Of a DNA stretch of 64,000 bases, positions 62,740 to 64,000 are shown piece by piece. The stretch's first letter is position 1; each line of letters starts with the position of its first letter. The position numbers and the translations under genes were made by a program. The notes beneath the pieces were generated by a model that saw nothing but the letters and a program-made list of their open reading frames with translations, did not search any database and had not been told where the DNA came from. This stretch comes from Chryseobacterium sp. (lineage in GTDB: Bacteria > Bacteroidota > Bacteroidia > Flavobacteriales > Weeksellaceae), in NCBI GenBank assembly GCA_031277615.1, contig JAITMC010000034.1:247179-311178 (forward strand). Reading direction: 5' to 3'.

Positions 62740-63279
62740 TTATAAGGTCAGCAAATATACAAAAGCTTTATAATTTTCCTGATAAAGTTCTGTCCAGCCG
62801 CAAAGAACTTTTTCTGCTTTCCCGGATAAAAGAAGCTGTTCGGCATAATCGTTTAAGAAGGGCCCATCAAACTCTTCCAGAACAAAGAAAGCATTTTCGG
62901 TCTGCATTTTGTGGCGGATACTGATTTCCCCGACACAGATATTGGGCAGGGTATAGACAAATACAGCAGGGCTCGGAAAATAATTTTCCTGCGAGTTGAT
63001 GCTTTCCTGGTATTTGTGATCGGTATCCAGACTGGAGGACCGGTTGGCAAAAACCAAAGCGGTACGGCTGTGATCCTCATCTTTTAAAAGCATTTCAGCA
63101 GCCAGAAAAGCCAGCTTGCTCAGGTTATCCATTTTATGGAATTTCGGATAGCTGAGTTCTAAACTTTTATAGGCTTCTTTGGCAAATTCATGAAATGCCG
63201 TGTCGGGACTTTCAAAAACAAGAACTCCGTCAACGGTTATTTTTGAATGTTCTATAGTGCAGTGGTGGGTTTTCTTCAT
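62740..63279 (-). CDS. Short ketosynthase-like protein (N-terminal KS half)
   Basis: A 179-residue protein resembling only the first part of a [54 protein letters not shown]. No active-site Cys or second half is present, and the frame is intact, so it is a short family member rather than a broken gene. I moved the start to ATG 63279. It lies 14 bp after the regulator. Confidence 0.7.
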   Translation of the reverse strand: MKKTHHCTIEHSKITVDGVLVFESPDTAFHEFAKEAYKSLELSYPKFHKMDNLSKLAFLAAEMLLKDEDHSRTALVFANRSSSLDTDHKYQESINSQENYFPSPAVFVYTLPNICVGEISIRHKMQTENAFFVLEEFDGPFLNDYAEQLLLSGKAEKVLCGWTELYQENYKAFVYLLTL

Positions 63280-63293
63280 GGCCGGCAAGGCTG

Positions 63294-63665
63294 TTATTTT
63301 TTCAGTAAGCTTTCTATGAGTTTATTTTGGGATTCTATTAGTTTTGAAATCTGCTCCTGATTTTTTAAGATGCTCTCAATAAGTTCCGGAGACTGCATAT
63401 TAATTGTTGAATCTGTTGATACAACATATGAATTTCCTTCAAACTTTGCATTAGGAAAATTAACAGTGGTTACATTTTCTAGTAAATCATAAATATCAGT
63501 GTCAAAAACCTCGGCGATTTTTCCCAGTTTATCGATACTGGGTTTGGTCTGATCTGTTTCCCATTTATTATAAGCGGGTTGTGAAATATCCAACCGATAG
63601 GCGGTATCGGCCTGTGACCAGTTTTTGCTCTGCCTTAGCTGCTTCAGTTTGGTTCCTAAACTCAT
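63294..63665 (-). CDS. XRE-family transcriptional regulator at the head of the pigment operon
   Basis: A 123-residue protein: Cro/C1-type helix-turn-helix at about 6-62 ([20 protein letters not shown]) followed by a coiled-coil-like Gln/Glu/Leu tail ([20 protein letters not shown]) for dimerisation. Its stop is 14 bp before the KS-like start, so it is probably co-transcribed with the cluster. It has a short leader after TATATTTG (63687 to 63680). Confidence 0.85.
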   Translation of the reverse strand: MSLGTKLKQLRQSKNWSQADTAYRLDISQPAYNKWETDQTKPSIDKLGKIAEVFDTDIYDLLENVTTVNFPNAKFEGNSYVVSTDSTINMQSPELIESILKNQEQISKLIESQNKLIESLLKK

Positions 63666-63679
63666 GGAGGTATTTTTTA

Positions 63680-63687
63680 CAAATATA
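63680..63687 (-). promoter_or_regulatory. -7 element of the XRE/pigment operon
   Basis: TATATTTG on the minus strand matches TAnnTTTG exactly. It would start transcription about 8 nt before the regulator ATG. A TTTG at -33 is not visible. Confidence 0.5.
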
Positions 63688-63778
63688 AAATAATTTGAAA
63701 TGATAACTGTTGGTTATTGATTTATAACAGGAGGTTGTTGGCAGGCAACTCAGAATATTTTATTTTCGTTGAAAAATA

Positions 63779-63794
63779 ATCACGATAGTGTGAT
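63779..63794. promoter_or_regulatory. Operator-like dyad in the divergent spacer
   Basis: ATCAC-GATAGT-GTGAT is a 5-bp dyad with a 6-nt centre, located between the XRE gene and the divergent lipoprotein gene. Size and place fit an XRE-dimer site, but it is about 90 bp upstream of the XRE -7 element. Confidence 0.35.
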
Positions 63795-63835
63795 AATAAT
63801 TTCTATATTTATAACATTAAAAAACACCCAATCGA

Positions 63836-64000
63836 ATGAGAAAAAAATTATCGATCGGCCTGCTTCTTGGTGCAGCCCTGACTGTTTCTCTGTACTCCTG
63901 CCGCTCGGAAGATCTTCTGAGCAACAGTGAAGAAGCTCCACCTTCTAAGTTTAAGGTCTTTACTTCCGTAAACGGAGAACGCGTAAATTACGGAGAAGGA
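63836..64000 (+). CDS. Lipoprotein, 5' end only (runs off the window)
   Basis: Fifty-five codons from ATG 63836 encode a lipoprotein signal (MRKKLSIGLLLGAALTVSLY, lipobox YSC with Cys22) and the start of a mature region (KFKVFTSVNGERVNYGEG). The body is missing, so no family can be assigned. It is divergent from the XRE regulator. Confidence 0.7.
   Translation, partial: MRKKLSIGLLLGAALTVSLYSCRSEDLLSNSEEAPPSKFKVFTSVNGERVNYGEG

Overview
The window looks like chromosomal DNA from a flavobacterium of the Chryseobacterium/Weeksellaceae type (phylum Bacteroidota). This rests on the gene families present (TonB receptor, WG-repeat, PepSY-like and Ig-like lipoproteins, C45 and flexirubin-type genes), on TAnnTTTG/TTTG promoters with spacings near 20 nt, on the near absence of Shine-Dalgarno sequences, and on AT-rich spacers. 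No plasmid, phage, CRISPR, rRNA or tRNA feature was seen.

Layout. 1-4 kb: two aconitases in tandem (acnB, then the 5' part of an AcnA-type gene). 4-14 kb: a WG-repeat protein, a thiamine-type TonB receptor behind a TPP riboswitch, an HU-like membrane protein with a thioesterase, a 2-hydroxyacid dehydrogenase, and a lipoprotein/heme-binding group. 14-21 kb: Nudix, xerD, dCMP deaminase, enoyl-CoA hydratase, the divergent katA/oxyR pair with a LysR box between them, and metK behind a SAM-II riboswitch. 21-29 kb: an ECF sigma factor with a 44-residue companion ORF, a HAD phosphatase, a repeat-filled spacer, a PepSY-like/two-component set, trpS and a membrane protein.

29-39 kb: two lipoproteins whose 3' flank carries a tandem 315-bp duplication with REP-type palindromes. 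Next comes a segment of about 1.8 kb inserted at the 3' end of sanA. It is flanked by a 117-bp direct repeat and has a piece of trpS beside one repeat. Beyond it is the conserved run ileS - TraR/DksA-like - two small proteins - lspA - sanA (minus strand).

39-64 kb: an M23 peptidase, a PaaK-like ligase, a tandem pair of secreted paralogs, and a flexirubin/aryl-polyene type pigment locus. A plus-strand operon (45.0-54.9 kb) holds tyrosine ammonia-lyase, ketoreductase, ketosynthase, ACP, acyltransferase, FAD desaturase-like enzyme, a C45 Ntn-hydrolase lipoprotein and two more genes. It converges on a minus-strand operon (63.7 to 55.3 kb) holding an XRE regulator, a KS-like fragment, ACP, a KS/CLF pair, polysaccharide deacetylase, LolA-like protein, lipoprotein, outer-membrane barrel, hotdog dehydratase, a hypothetical and a GT2-DUF2062 fusion. 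A halogenase-like FAD enzyme is transcribed divergently from the lyase gene out of interleaved promoters. Inferred logic: the lyase makes 4-coumarate, which is activated, extended on ACP by KS/CLF, reduced and dehydrated to an aryl polyene, then decorated, esterified and moved to the outer membrane. I see no MMPL-type exporter and no dialkylresorcinol (DarA/DarB) genes in this window.
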